This document shows positions 8,492 through 16,322 of a stretch of DNA of 54,137 bases, in pieces (the stretch's first letter is position 1; each line of letters begins with the position of its first letter). This DNA comes from Archaeoglobi archaeon. GTDB taxonomy: Archaea; Halobacteriota; Archaeoglobi; Archaeoglobales; Archaeoglobaceae. Made by a program: the position numbers and the translations under genes. The stretch covers positions 1 through 54,137 of the forward strand of contig JAPDIX010000005.1 of assembly GCA_029259345.1 (NCBI GenBank), in the 5' to 3' direction. The notes under the pieces are model-generated. The model ran no database searches and had not been told where the DNA came from. It saw only the letters and a program-made list of their open reading frames with translations.

Positions 8492-8668
8492 TTACTTTCT
8501 TAATCTATCTATTTCCCTCCTGATATCTTCAAGTTCTGCTTCCAGCTCATCTCTCAATTTTTCGAGTGTCTTCAGCCTCTCTTCCCTACTAAACTCTTTA
8601 AACCACCTCCACCCGGTAGCATAGCACATCCATTTCCAGCCTCTTCCCCCTCCACCTCTCCAGCATCT
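8492..8668 (-). pseudogene. Small DUF5320-like protein, N-terminus apparently lost
   Basis: One minus-strand frame is open from 8668 to a stop at 8492-8494. It begins, directly after an in-frame TGA at 8669-8671, with RCWRGGGGRGWKWMCYATG and continues into a charged coiled-coil helix ending EIDRLRK. The Gly/Trp-rich head plus coiled-coil tail resembles the small DUF5320-type proteins that accompany DUF134 regulators in archaea. The only in-frame ATG (8627-8629, at the M of WKWM) would leave out the head and give 45 residues. Either a frameshift removed the start, or the short form is made. Divergent from the DUF134 gene. Confidence 0.45.
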
Positions 8669-8687
8669 TCACATCTCCAACACCTCT

Positions 8688-8705
8688 TTTGAAATATGTT
8701 TCAAA
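8688..8705. promoter_or_regulatory. Inverted repeat over the DUF134 start codon
   Basis: TTTGAAATATGTTTCAAA has perfect 7-base arms and a 4-base centre, TATG, which contains the start codon (8696-8698) of the DUF134 gene. It sits in the divergent gap with the small DUF5320-like gene, so a protein binding here could control both. Autoregulation by the DUF134 product is plausible but unproven. Confidence 0.45.
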
Positions 8706-9022
8706 TTTTCAGATGGAAGAAAAGAAAGTGCAGAGGAAGAAAGCTGAGAGGTGTTTATCTTGGCATGATACCAGAGATAAAAGCTTTGATACCACACCCA
8801 AAGACTAGCGATGATGTTATAACGCTGAATCTTGCTGAGGCAGAGGCCTTGAGGCTTGTTGATTATGAAGATGTGAGCTTTGACGAGGCGGCGAGAAAAA
8901 TGAGAGCTTCAAAAGCCACAGTTTGGAGACTTACAAAGTCGGCGAGAAGAAAGATTGCCAGAGCACTTTTCGAGGGTAAAACATTAGTCCTAACCGAGGG
9001 AGGGATTCTCGAGAGGGTTTAG
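8696..9022 (+). CDS. DUF134 (UPF0251) helix-turn-helix protein
   Basis: 108 residues. After a basic head (KKRKCRGRKLRG) comes the block LNLAEAEALRLVDYEDVSFDEAARKMRASKATVWRL split over residues 44-80, which contains the sigma-like helix-turn-helix, followed by ARRKIARALFEGKTLVL. This is the DUF134 family, common in archaea and anaerobic bacteria and often beside DUF5320-type and NifB/NifX-like small proteins. An in-frame TGA lies two codons before the ATG, so the start is fixed or internal. Probably a DNA-binding regulator; its target is unknown. Confidence 0.85.
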   Translation: MFQIFRWKKRKCRGRKLRGVYLGMIPEIKALIPHPKTSDDVITLNLAEAEALRLVDYEDVSFDEAARKMRASKATVWRLTKSARRKIARALFEGKTLVLTEGGILERV

Positions 9023-9610
9023 CTATCCCATACTTACCCTCTCAACGTATCTGCCCCTCTCCTCTATCTCTCTTGCCCTACCAATGACCTCCATATTTCC
9101 TCCCGCAGCAAGATATCCCTCAATGAAAGCATCTCTCAACTTTTCCCAGTTCTCAAAGCTCGCCTTTAATGACTCGAAATATACATGCACATCAACGCCC
9201 ATCGGCTCAATTTTGTTATCGTAGAAGGCAAGTCCAAAATCTACAAAGAAAATTTTGTCTCCCTTTTTTATCAAATTCATAGGCGTGATGTCCCCATGGA
9301 TTATTCCGGCTCTATGCAGTTTGGCAGTATATTTTCCAATTTCTCTGCTTATCTCCTCGGTTATGCACTCCTTAACAGGCTTACCCTCGATTCTCTCCAT
9401 TACAATTGTATCGCTCTCTATGTCCAGAACAATTGGAGTTGGAACTCCGATTCTACGGGATTGAGAGATTATTTTAGCTTCATTTCTCGTTCTTCTGAAT
9501 CTCAACTCGTCATCAAGCTCTTTTATCCTGTATCTCTTGGGTTTCCTCTTTTTTATTACCACATCCTCAAGAATCCTGACTTCAGCCTCTCCACCAAGAT
9601 AGACCTTCAC
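9023..9610 (-). CDS. bud32: KEOPS complex kinase/ATPase Bud32
   Basis: 195 residues, the compact size of archaeal Bud32. Visible: the lysine region VVIKKRKPKRYR near 18-29, LHRAGIIHGDITPMNLI (about 97-113) with catalytic Asp in HGD, and FVDFGLA (about 120-126) as the metal-binding DFG. The kinase works with Kae1, Cgi121 and Pcc1 to make the t6A modification at position 37 of ANN-decoding tRNAs. In many archaea it is fused or adjacent to Kae1; here no kae1 is next to it. Start is a GTG (9608-9610); an actataaaaac box on the minus strand near 9628-9637 suggests a leaderless transcript. Confidence 0.93.
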   Translation of the reverse strand: MKVYLGGEAEVRILEDVVIKKRKPKRYRIKELDDELRFRRTRNEAKIISQSRRIGVPTPIVLDIESDTIVMERIEGKPVKECITEEISREIGKYTAKLHRAGIIHGDITPMNLIKKGDKIFFVDFGLAFYDNKIEPMGVDVHVYFESLKASFENWEKLRDAFIEGYLAAGGNMEVIGRAREIEERGRYVERVSMG

Positions 9611-9733
9611 AAAAAGAGTAGGGTTCGTTTTTATAGTCTTTTTTGAGTGCCATACATGGTAGATACTATTTAAAGAGCCTCATGCTGCAGAAAGAACGAA
9701 ACGATTAATCTAACAAATTTCTGTCTAGCTACT

Positions 9734-9775
9734 ATTTCGAAAAAAATAGGAATTTCGAATTTTGTTTAATTTCGA
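9734..9775 (+). promoter_or_regulatory. Three ATTTCGA direct repeats upstream of qmoA
   Basis: The heptamer ATTTCGA occurs at 9734-9740, 9752-9758 and 9769-9775, spaced 18 and 17 bases, in the bud32-qmoA intergenic region about 60-100 bases before the qmoA ATG at 9834. The near-regular spacing suggests an activator or repressor array for the sulfate-respiration operon. A TATA-like tttatta lies just downstream (about 9780-9786). Confidence 0.5.
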
Positions 9776-9833
9776 TAGATTTATTAACTTCTCATTAAGC
9801 TGGAGGTTTAGAAAGGAATTTCAGGTGTTAGCT

Positions 9834-11048
9834 ATGGCTGGCGAGATACTTGTTATAGGAGGCGGAATTGCTGGTTTAACTGCTGCAATTGAAGCTGCTG
9901 AAACCGGCTATGATGTAATACTTGTAGAGAAGAACCCGTATCTTGGAGGCAGGGTTTCTCAGCTGAACAAATACTTTCCAAAGCTCTGTCCACCGTTCTG
10001 TGGACTTGAGATATTCTTCAAGAGAATGAAAAGCACTCCGAAGCTGAAGTACTTCACAAATGCTGAAGTTCTTGAGGTGACAGGAGAGGAAGGAAACTTC
10101 AGGGTGAGGGTAAAGGTAAAACCGAGATACGTCAATGATAACTGCACAGCCTGTGGTGCATGTAGGGAAGTATGTCCCGTCGAGGCGCCGGATGAGTTCA
10201 ACTTCGGTCTCAAGACGAAGAAGGCAATTGACATACCAAGCATAATGGCCATGCCTTTCCAGTACTACATTGATGACAGATACTGCGACAAGTGCGGCGA
10301 GTGTGTTTCTGCATGCAAGTACAACGCCATTGACCTGAACGAAAAGGAGAAAACAATTGATCTTAATGTTGCATCCATTATCGTCGCTACTGGCTGGAAA
10401 CCCTACGATGCAACGAAGCTTGACAATCTCGGTTACGGTAAGTTCAAGAACGTCATAACCAATATGGAAATGGAAAGACTCGCATCATTGAACGGTCCAA
10501 CTGGAGGGACGATTCAAACGATGGATGGTAGACCAATTGAGACGATTGCCTTTGTTCAGTGTGCTGGTAGTAGAGATGAAAACCATCTGCCTTACTGTTC
10601 CGCAGTATGCTGCTTGGCGAGTATGAAACAGGCAACGTATGTGAGAGAGCAGTATCCAGATGCAAAAATATACATCTTCTACATAGACATCAGAGCTTTC
10701 GGTAGGTACGAGGACTTCTTTGCAAAGGTGAAGGCTGATGAAAACATCGAGTTTATCAAGGGCAAGGTCGCGAAGGTCGAGGAGGTTGATGGTAAGCTCG
10801 TCGTCACGGCAGAGGATACTCTGACTGGAGTTAAGAGTAAAAGAGAAGTTGATATGGTTGTTCTTGCCACAGGAATGCAGCCCGCCATAGAGCCGATTCC
10901 GGGTATTGAGCTGGATGAATACGGTTTTGTAAAGCCCAAACCGGGAATCATTCCTGCAGGTGTTGCAGCAATGCCAATGGAGGTAGCATCAGCTAACGAG
11001 AGTGCAACTGGAGCGGTTTTGAAGGCAATACAGATGGCAAGGAGGTGA
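9834..11048 (+). CDS. qmoA: Qmo complex subunit A (HdrA-like flavoprotein)
   Basis: 404 residues. With QmoB and QmoC it forms the quinone-interacting membrane-bound oxidoreductase, which passes electrons from menaquinol toward APS reductase in sulfate reducers. ILVIGGGIAGLTAA at 5-18 is the FAD-binding Rossmann motif, ending in the acidic VEKNPYLGGR (31-40). Two four-cysteine sets follow: C104, C107, C110, C114 and C151, C154, C157, C161, typical of [4Fe-4S] sites. The block FVQCAGSRDENHLPYCSAVCC is the conserved HdrA segment. ATG 9834 was chosen because it gives the family N-terminus, with aggtg upstream; in-frame codons reach back to 9762. It lies 4 bases before qmoB. Confidence 0.95.
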   Translation: MAGEILVIGGGIAGLTAAIEAAETGYDVILVEKNPYLGGRVSQLNKYFPKLCPPFCGLEIFFKRMKSTPKLKYFTNAEVLEVTGEEGNFRVRVKVKPRYVNDNCTACGACREVCPVEAPDEFNFGLKTKKAIDIPSIMAMPFQYYIDDRYCDKCGECVSACKYNAIDLNEKEKTIDLNVASIIVATGWKPYDATKLDNLGYGKFKNVITNMEMERLASLNGPTGGTIQTMDGRPIETIAFVQCAGSRDENHLPYCSAVCCLASMKQATYVREQYPDAKIYIFYIDIRAFGRYEDFFAKVKADENIEFIKGKVAKVEEVDGKLVVTAEDTLTGVKSKREVDMVVLATGMQPAIEPIPGIELDEYGFVKPKPGIIPAGVAAMPMEVASANESATGAVLKAIQMARR

Positions 11049-11052
11049 AAAA

Positions 11053-13293
11053 ATGGAGAAGGTTGGTGTTTACATCTGTTCCGGTTGTGATATTGATAAA
11101 CTAGACATTGACAGACTCAAGAACGTTGCTAAGGAGGAGTTTGGCATAGAGGCTAAGGTTCACCCTCACCTCTGCTCGAAAGATGGAGTTGAGCTGATAA
11201 ATAACGATCTATCCGAACTTGACGCTGTTGTTATTGCCGCATGCTCACCCCGTGTTAAAACCGCAGTTTTCACCTTTGACGGCAAGTATGTCGAGAGAGC
11301 AAACCTAAGAGAAGGCGTCGTGTGGAGTCACGACATTGACGTGCACGCTCAAGAACTTGCTGAGGATTATCTGAGAATAGCGATCACCAAGGCTCAGAAG
11401 GCAGAGAAGCCAGAACCTTATCTTGAAGAGGTGTCAAAGGATATCCTCGTGGTTGGTGGTGGAGTTACCGGTTTGACTGCTGCAATTGAGATTGCAAGGG
11501 CTGGATACAAAGCATATCTCGTCGAGAAAGAGCCTGAGCTTGGTGGATGGGCAGCGAAGTTCTACAAAACCCTTCCAATTACACCTCCATACACACGTAT
11601 TGAGGAACCAGTTGTTTCCGAGCTAATTGAAGAGGTTAAGAACAACGAGAACATTGAGGTATACACATCATCAACAATTGATGCGATAAGCGGACAGCCA
11701 GGAATGTTTGATGTCACAATTAACCAGAACGGGAATGCGGTAAACTTCAGAGTTGGTGGAATTGTCGTCGCAACTGGCTGGAAGCCGTACGATGCAACGA
11801 AGCTTGAGGAGCTTGGATACGGTAAATTCGCCGATGTTGTAACAAATTTAGAGTTTGAAGAGATGGCAAGAGAAGGTAAGATCGTCAGGAAGTCAGATGG
11901 GAGTGAGGCAAAGAACGTTGTCTTCATCCAGTGCGCTGGTCAGAGGGACGAGAATCATCTGCCCTACTGCTCTTCCGTCTGCTGCCTCGTCAGTTTGAAA
12001 CAGGCCAAATATGTAAGAGAACTTACAGACGGTAATTCTTTCATAATATACAAGGATATGAGGACTCCGGGGCTCTGGGAGGACTTCTACAAGGAAATGC
12101 AGCAAGATGAGGGTATATTCTTGACTAAAGGTGAGATCAAGAATATAAAAGAGGAGGACGGAAAACTTGTTGTTGAAGTTACAGACACTCTCTTGGGTGA
12201 GGACATTGAAATTAAAGCCGATCTCATCGTTCTTGCAACGGGTATGGTTTCAACCCTCAAAGGACTTTACACTGTTAAAGAGGAGTTTCCTGACGAGAAG
12301 ACTGTGCCCTACAAACACATCTACGAGCCTCATCTGATAAAGAGTGAGGAAGATGTTGAAGTTCTCAAACAGGCTGGACACATCTTAAACCTACAATACA
12401 GGCAGGGTCCAGAACTGCCAACACTTAAATATGGATTTCCGGACTCAAACTACATATGTTTCCCATATGAGAGCAGGAGACTTGGTATTTATGCTGCTGG
12501 AGCGGTCAGAGCACCAATGGAGATAGCATCATGTATGGATGATGCTAGAGGTGCTGCATTGAAGGCAATTCAGGCTGTAGAGCTGGTAGCAGAGGGTAAA
12601 ACAACGTTTCCGAGAACTGGTGATATTGACTTTCCGAACTTCTTCCTACAGCGGTGCACCCAGTGTAAAAGATGTACAGAAGAGTGCCCATTCGGAGCTC
12701 TTGATGAAGATGAGAAGGGAACACCAATGCCCAATCCATTGAGATGTAGAAGGTGTGGAATCTGCTTTGGAGCTTGCCCTGAGAGAATCATCAGCTTCAA
12801 GACCTACAGCATTGATCAAATGGCTTCAGCAGTGAAATCCATATACGTACCCGATCCGAACTGGGAGGAGGGAGCTGAGGACAAATTCCGCTTTATTGTG
12901 TTCGCATGCGAAAATGATGCACTGCCCGCTCTGGACATGGCAGCACTGAATGGCAAAAAGTTCAGTCCACTTGTGAGAGTTATACCTGTCAGATGCCTCG
13001 GTTCGGTGAACACAGTGTTTATCGCAGATGCTCTATCGAAGGGTATTGACGGAATATTGCTCATAGGCTGTAAGTTTGGGGAGGATTATCAGTGCCACTT
13101 CATAAGAGGTAGTGAGCTTGCTAACAGAAGGATGGAGAATGTTGCAGAGACGCTTGAAAGACTTATGCTCGAACCCGAAAGAGTTCAGGTTATTGAAGTT
13201 TCAATAACAGACTGGGATAAGATTCCAGAAATAATAGACAACTTCGTGAACCAGGTCATAGAGATAGGTGCAAATCCATACAAGGGATTCTGA
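11053..13293 (+). CDS. qmoB: Qmo complex subunit B (HdrA/MvhD-like flavoprotein)
   Basis: 746 residues. An N-terminal segment with CSGCDI (about 9-14) precedes a second FAD Rossmann motif ILVVGGGVTGLTAA near 131-144. The HdrA-type block FIQCAGQRDENHLPYCSSVCC lies in the middle. Two ferredoxin-like cysteine sets are at about 535-545 and 565-575 (CTQCKRCTEECP, CRRCGICFGACP). The C-terminal about 120 residues (FRFIVFACENDALPALD...VIPVRCLGSVN...GCKFGEDYQCHF) are a MvhD/FrhD-like domain. This order matches QmoB. The protein should sit in the cytoplasm bound to QmoA and the membrane subunit QmoC. Confidence 0.95.
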   Translation: MEKVGVYICSGCDIDKLDIDRLKNVAKEEFGIEAKVHPHLCSKDGVELINNDLSELDAVVIAACSPRVKTAVFTFDGKYVERANLREGVVWSHDIDVHAQELAEDYLRIAITKAQKAEKPEPYLEEVSKDILVVGGGVTGLTAAIEIARAGYKAYLVEKEPELGGWAAKFYKTLPITPPYTRIEEPVVSELIEEVKNNENIEVYTSSTIDAISGQPGMFDVTINQNGNAVNFRVGGIVVATGWKPYDATKLEELGYGKFADVVTNLEFEEMAREGKIVRKSDGSEAKNVVFIQCAGQRDENHLPYCSSVCCLVSLKQAKYVRELTDGNSFIIYKDMRTPGLWEDFYKEMQQDEGIFLTKGEIKNIKEEDGKLVVEVTDTLLGEDIEIKADLIVLATGMVSTLKGLYTVKEEFPDEKTVPYKHIYEPHLIKSEEDVEVLKQAGHILNLQYRQGPELPTLKYGFPDSNYICFPYESRRLGIYAAGAVRAPMEIASCMDDARGAALKAIQAVELVAEGKTTFPRTGDIDFPNFFLQRCTQCKRCTEECPFGALDEDEKGTPMPNPLRCRRCGICFGACPERIISFKTYSIDQMASAVKSIYVPDPNWEEGAEDKFRFIVFACENDALPALDMAALNGKKFSPLVRVIPVRCLGSVNTVFIADALSKGIDGILLIGCKFGEDYQCHFIRGSELANRRMENVAETLERLMLEPERVQVIEVSITDWDKIPEIIDNFVNQVIEIGANPYKGF

Positions 13294-13303
13294 GGTGATA
13301 GGT

Positions 13304-14443
13304 ATGGAGGTTGATACTCAGTTTGTGAAAGATGTGATGGAGTTTGGTGGAGAGACATTGAAAAAATGCTATCAGTGCGCTACATGCAGCGTTATCTGCC
13401 CACTGAGTCCCGAGGAAAATCCATTTCCGAGGAAGGAAATGATATGGGCACAGTGGGGTTTGAAAGATAAACTGCTAAAAGACGGAGATATCTGGTTATG
13501 CCATCAGTGCAATGACTGTAGTGAGTACTGTCCAAGAGGGGCTAAGCCGGGCGAGGTTCTTTCAGCTTTAAGGGCAAAAGTTATTCAGGAGTACGCCTTC
13601 CCATCCTTTTTAGCAAAAATACTCCTGAAACCTGCCGGAATACTGGTTTACTTTGCTATTCCAATAATCCTCACATTGGCTTATCTTGCAGTCTTCAATC
13701 CGGAAATACCAAATGGCGAAATTGTCATCGGAAACTTCATCCCCCACGAACACATCGAGCTCGCGGGATTCGCAGTTGGTGGATGGGTGCTGCTTGTTGC
13801 AGCAATAGGAGCTTTCAGATTCTGGACGGCAATAAATTCAGAGGTCTCAAAAGTTTACGAATACAAACTTGATGAAAATGCTGAACTCAAGGTAACAAAA
13901 GCGAGTCCGAGATTCATAGAGTGTCTGTTCTGGTCAGTAATTGATATTCTGAAGCACTCTCGCTTTGCCGAATGTGGAACAGCGAAGTATCGCTTTTTTG
14001 CTCACTTCCTGATCTTCTGGGGCTTCATTGTTCTCGGTGTTGCAACGCTTGGAGATATCGTTTATCTCTACGGTCTCGGCGTTGAGGAGCTTGCCTTGCC
14101 CATCACAGACCCGGTAAAGATTCTCGGTAATCTCGGTGCAATTATGCTGTTGGTAGGTTCAGGTTGGGCAATCGTCGCAAGATTCGGCGATGAACGGATC
14201 GGGTACGGAACGTACTTTGACTGGATTTTCCTGTCAACAATCTTCGCTATAGGCATTACTGGTGTTGCACTTGAAGCTTTTAGATATGCGGGTAGCGTTG
14301 CAGCCTACTACACATATCTGATCCACCTAATACTGGTCTTCACATTGATAGCCTACGCACCTTACTCCAAATTCGCACACTTACTCTACAGAACACTCGC
14401 CTACACTTGGGCAAAGAGCACTGGAAGAGAGCCCTCAAAGTGA
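13304..14443 (+). CDS. qmoC: Qmo complex subunit C (HdrC/HdrE fusion, heme b membrane subunit)
   Basis: 379 residues. The N-terminal half is HdrC-like with two four-cysteine motifs, C22/C25/C28/C32 and C66/C69/C72/C76. From about residue 105 on there are about six hydrophobic helices with His residues, matching the cytochrome b (HdrE/NarI-like) part that oxidises menaquinol. ATG 13304 follows a gaggtga ribosome-binding site; an upstream in-frame start at 13268 overlaps qmoB and adds atypical residues. Last qmo gene. AprAB, the electron acceptor, is not in this window. Confidence 0.94.
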   Translation: MEVDTQFVKDVMEFGGETLKKCYQCATCSVICPLSPEENPFPRKEMIWAQWGLKDKLLKDGDIWLCHQCNDCSEYCPRGAKPGEVLSALRAKVIQEYAFPSFLAKILLKPAGILVYFAIPIILTLAYLAVFNPEIPNGEIVIGNFIPHEHIELAGFAVGGWVLLVAAIGAFRFWTAINSEVSKVYEYKLDENAELKVTKASPRFIECLFWSVIDILKHSRFAECGTAKYRFFAHFLIFWGFIVLGVATLGDIVYLYGLGVEELALPITDPVKILGNLGAIMLLVGSGWAIVARFGDERIGYGTYFDWIFLSTIFAIGITGVALEAFRYAGSVAAYYTYLIHLILVFTLIAYAPYSKFAHLLYRTLAYTWAKSTGREPSK

Positions 14444-14457
14444 TACTTTTATTTTTT

Positions 14458-14733
14458 ATGGACATATCTGAGCTTCAAAGAGCTATCAAGGAAAAGTATT
14501 ATTCGATTGACAAAAAAAGCGGTCCTTTGTTTCTTTTAGCGGTTCTTTTCGAGGAGGTCGGGGAGCTTGCTGAGGCGGTAAGGAAAAATGATGCAGAAGG
14601 AATTGAGGATGAGCTTGCGGATGTCCTCTTTATGATTCTGAGCCTTGCCAACCTTTTCGGGATTAAACCAGAAAGTAGGCTGGTCGAGAAATACATAAAA
14701 GGCGATCCAACCGAAAGATGGGATTTGCCTTAG
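14458..14733 (+). CDS. MazG-like nucleotide pyrophosphohydrolase
   Basis: 91 residues, a single MazG-type four-helix domain. EEVGELAEAVRKND (about 31-44) with EDELADVLFMILSLAN (about 50-65) provides the EExxE and ExxD metal-binding residues. Such proteins hydrolyse nucleoside triphosphates, often non-canonical ones, to monophosphates. The ATG at 14458 follows qmoC by 14 bases with only a TTTTATTTTTT stretch between, so it may have its own promoter within the end of qmoC. A second MazG-type gene lies at 49233. Confidence 0.82.
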   Translation: MDISELQRAIKEKYYSIDKKSGPLFLLAVLFEEVGELAEAVRKNDAEGIEDELADVLFMILSLANLFGIKPESRLVEKYIKGDPTERWDLP

Positions 14734-14786
14734 CTTGTAATTTTGTAAGAAAAACATATATTGAGCGATAGTATATCAGATTGCCG

Positions 14787-16322
14787 ATGGGAAAAAACCA
14801 CTATGATATACTGAAGAAATACATAAAGGATGTGGAACTTCTTGAGGAGGTTAAATTATGTGCAGAATGCAGACTCGTGGAGGAGTACTGGATACATGAG
14901 CCTTTCATTAAAGCTGTAATAGTTGAAAATGAGGGTGAATACAGAAACCATTACAACGTTATAGAGCCGACCGTCAGTTTGGAAGAAGCTCAGATAATTT
15001 CTGCACTGTATTCTGATCTGAAGAGAATTCTCGTGCTTAGAGATGTCTCTGTTGACATCTCTGATAGGGCAGAAGTTCTTGTAAGTTACATTGACAGACT
15101 GGCAAATGAGTATGCTGTAAAGTTTGATGAGAATTTTTACTCAAGGATGTTATACTACTTCTTCCGCGACTTTTTTGGGTATGGAGTCATAGATCCTCTG
15201 ATGGTAGATCCCTATGTTGAGGACATCTCCTGCGATGGGTATGATATCCCCATCTTCATTTACCATCAAAATTACGGTAACATAGAGACGAACATAAAGC
15301 TCGACAAGGAAAAGCTTGACAGAATGGTTTTAAGACTCACTCAGAGGAGTGGAAAGTATGTATCAATGGCTAATCCGATTATTGACGCTACATTGCCAGA
15401 TGGTAGCAGATTACAGGCGACATTTGGAACTGAGGTTACCCCACACGGTTCCAGCTTCACGATCAGAAAGTTCACAGCTGAACCTCTAACGCCGATAAAC
15501 CTCATAGAAAAAGGCACTGTGCCTTCTGGTGTTCTTGCCTATCTTTGGATGGCGATAGAGCACAAGTTCTCTGCAATAATCGTTGGAGAGACAGCAAGCG
15601 GTAAGACGACGACATTGAATGCCATTTTGATGTTCGTTCCACCTGAAGCCAAGGTCGTTTCGATTGAAGATACGAGAGAAATTAAACTCTACCACGAGAA
15701 CTGGCTGGCAGAGGTTACAAGGGTTGGTGTCGGAGAAACCGAAATAGATATGTACGATTTGCTAAGAGCTGCTCTGAGGCAGAGACCTGATTACATAGTA
15801 GTTGGAGAAGTGAGGGGCAAGGAGGCTCAAACTCTGTTTCAGGCGATGTCAACCGGGCATGCAAGCTACTCAACACTTCATGCAGGTGATATTAACCAGA
15901 TGGTGTACAGGCTTGAGAGTAACCCGCTGAGGGTGCCAAGAAGCATGCTGCAATTCCTTGACATAGCTCTTGTTCAGAGCATGTGGGTAAAAGGGAAAAC
16001 AAGATTAAGAAGGACAAAGGAGGTTAACGAGATACTTGGAATTGATCCCAATGACAAAAACCTTCTCGTAAATCAGTTCTTAAGGTGGGATCCAGATAAG
16101 GACGAGCACATTGAAGTGGAAATGCCGAAAAAGATTGAAAAAATAGCTGAAATTATGGGTACAAGCGTTGAGGAGGTCTACCAAGAGCTCCTGAATAGGA
16201 AAAAGTATCTGGAAGAGATGGTGAAAAAAGGTGTGAAGAACTACAAGAAGGTTACTAAGCATATTCATGCATACTACCGCAACCCTGAGATTGCGATGTC
16301 TAAGGTCGGGGAGATACCGTGA
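14787..16322 (+). CDS. Type II/IV secretion system ATPase (archaeal GspE/pilus assembly type)
   Basis: 511 residues. Walker A GETASGKTT is at about 266-274; SIEDTREI follows as the Asp box, DYIVVGEVRGKEA is Walker B and MSTGHASYSTLHA the His box. The N-terminal about 200 residues are the archaeal GspE N-domain. Hexamers of this ATPase drive assembly of type IV pilus-like filaments or secretion pseudopili. ATG at 14787 is preferred (TTG at 14781 is possible); acatatatt near 14753-14761 would place a leaderless start here. Overlaps the next gene by 4 bases (GTGA). No pilin or prepilin peptidase is in the window. Confidence 0.92.
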   Translation: MGKNHYDILKKYIKDVELLEEVKLCAECRLVEEYWIHEPFIKAVIVENEGEYRNHYNVIEPTVSLEEAQIISALYSDLKRILVLRDVSVDISDRAEVLVSYIDRLANEYAVKFDENFYSRMLYYFFRDFFGYGVIDPLMVDPYVEDISCDGYDIPIFIYHQNYGNIETNIKLDKEKLDRMVLRLTQRSGKYVSMANPIIDATLPDGSRLQATFGTEVTPHGSSFTIRKFTAEPLTPINLIEKGTVPSGVLAYLWMAIEHKFSAIIVGETASGKTTTLNAILMFVPPEAKVVSIEDTREIKLYHENWLAEVTRVGVGETEIDMYDLLRAALRQRPDYIVVGEVRGKEAQTLFQAMSTGHASYSTLHAGDINQMVYRLESNPLRVPRSMLQFLDIALVQSMWVKGKTRLRRTKEVNEILGIDPNDKNLLVNQFLRWDPDKDEHIEVEMPKKIEKIAEIMGTSVEEVYQELLNRKKYLEEMVKKGVKNYKKVTKHIHAYYRNPEIAMSKVGEIP

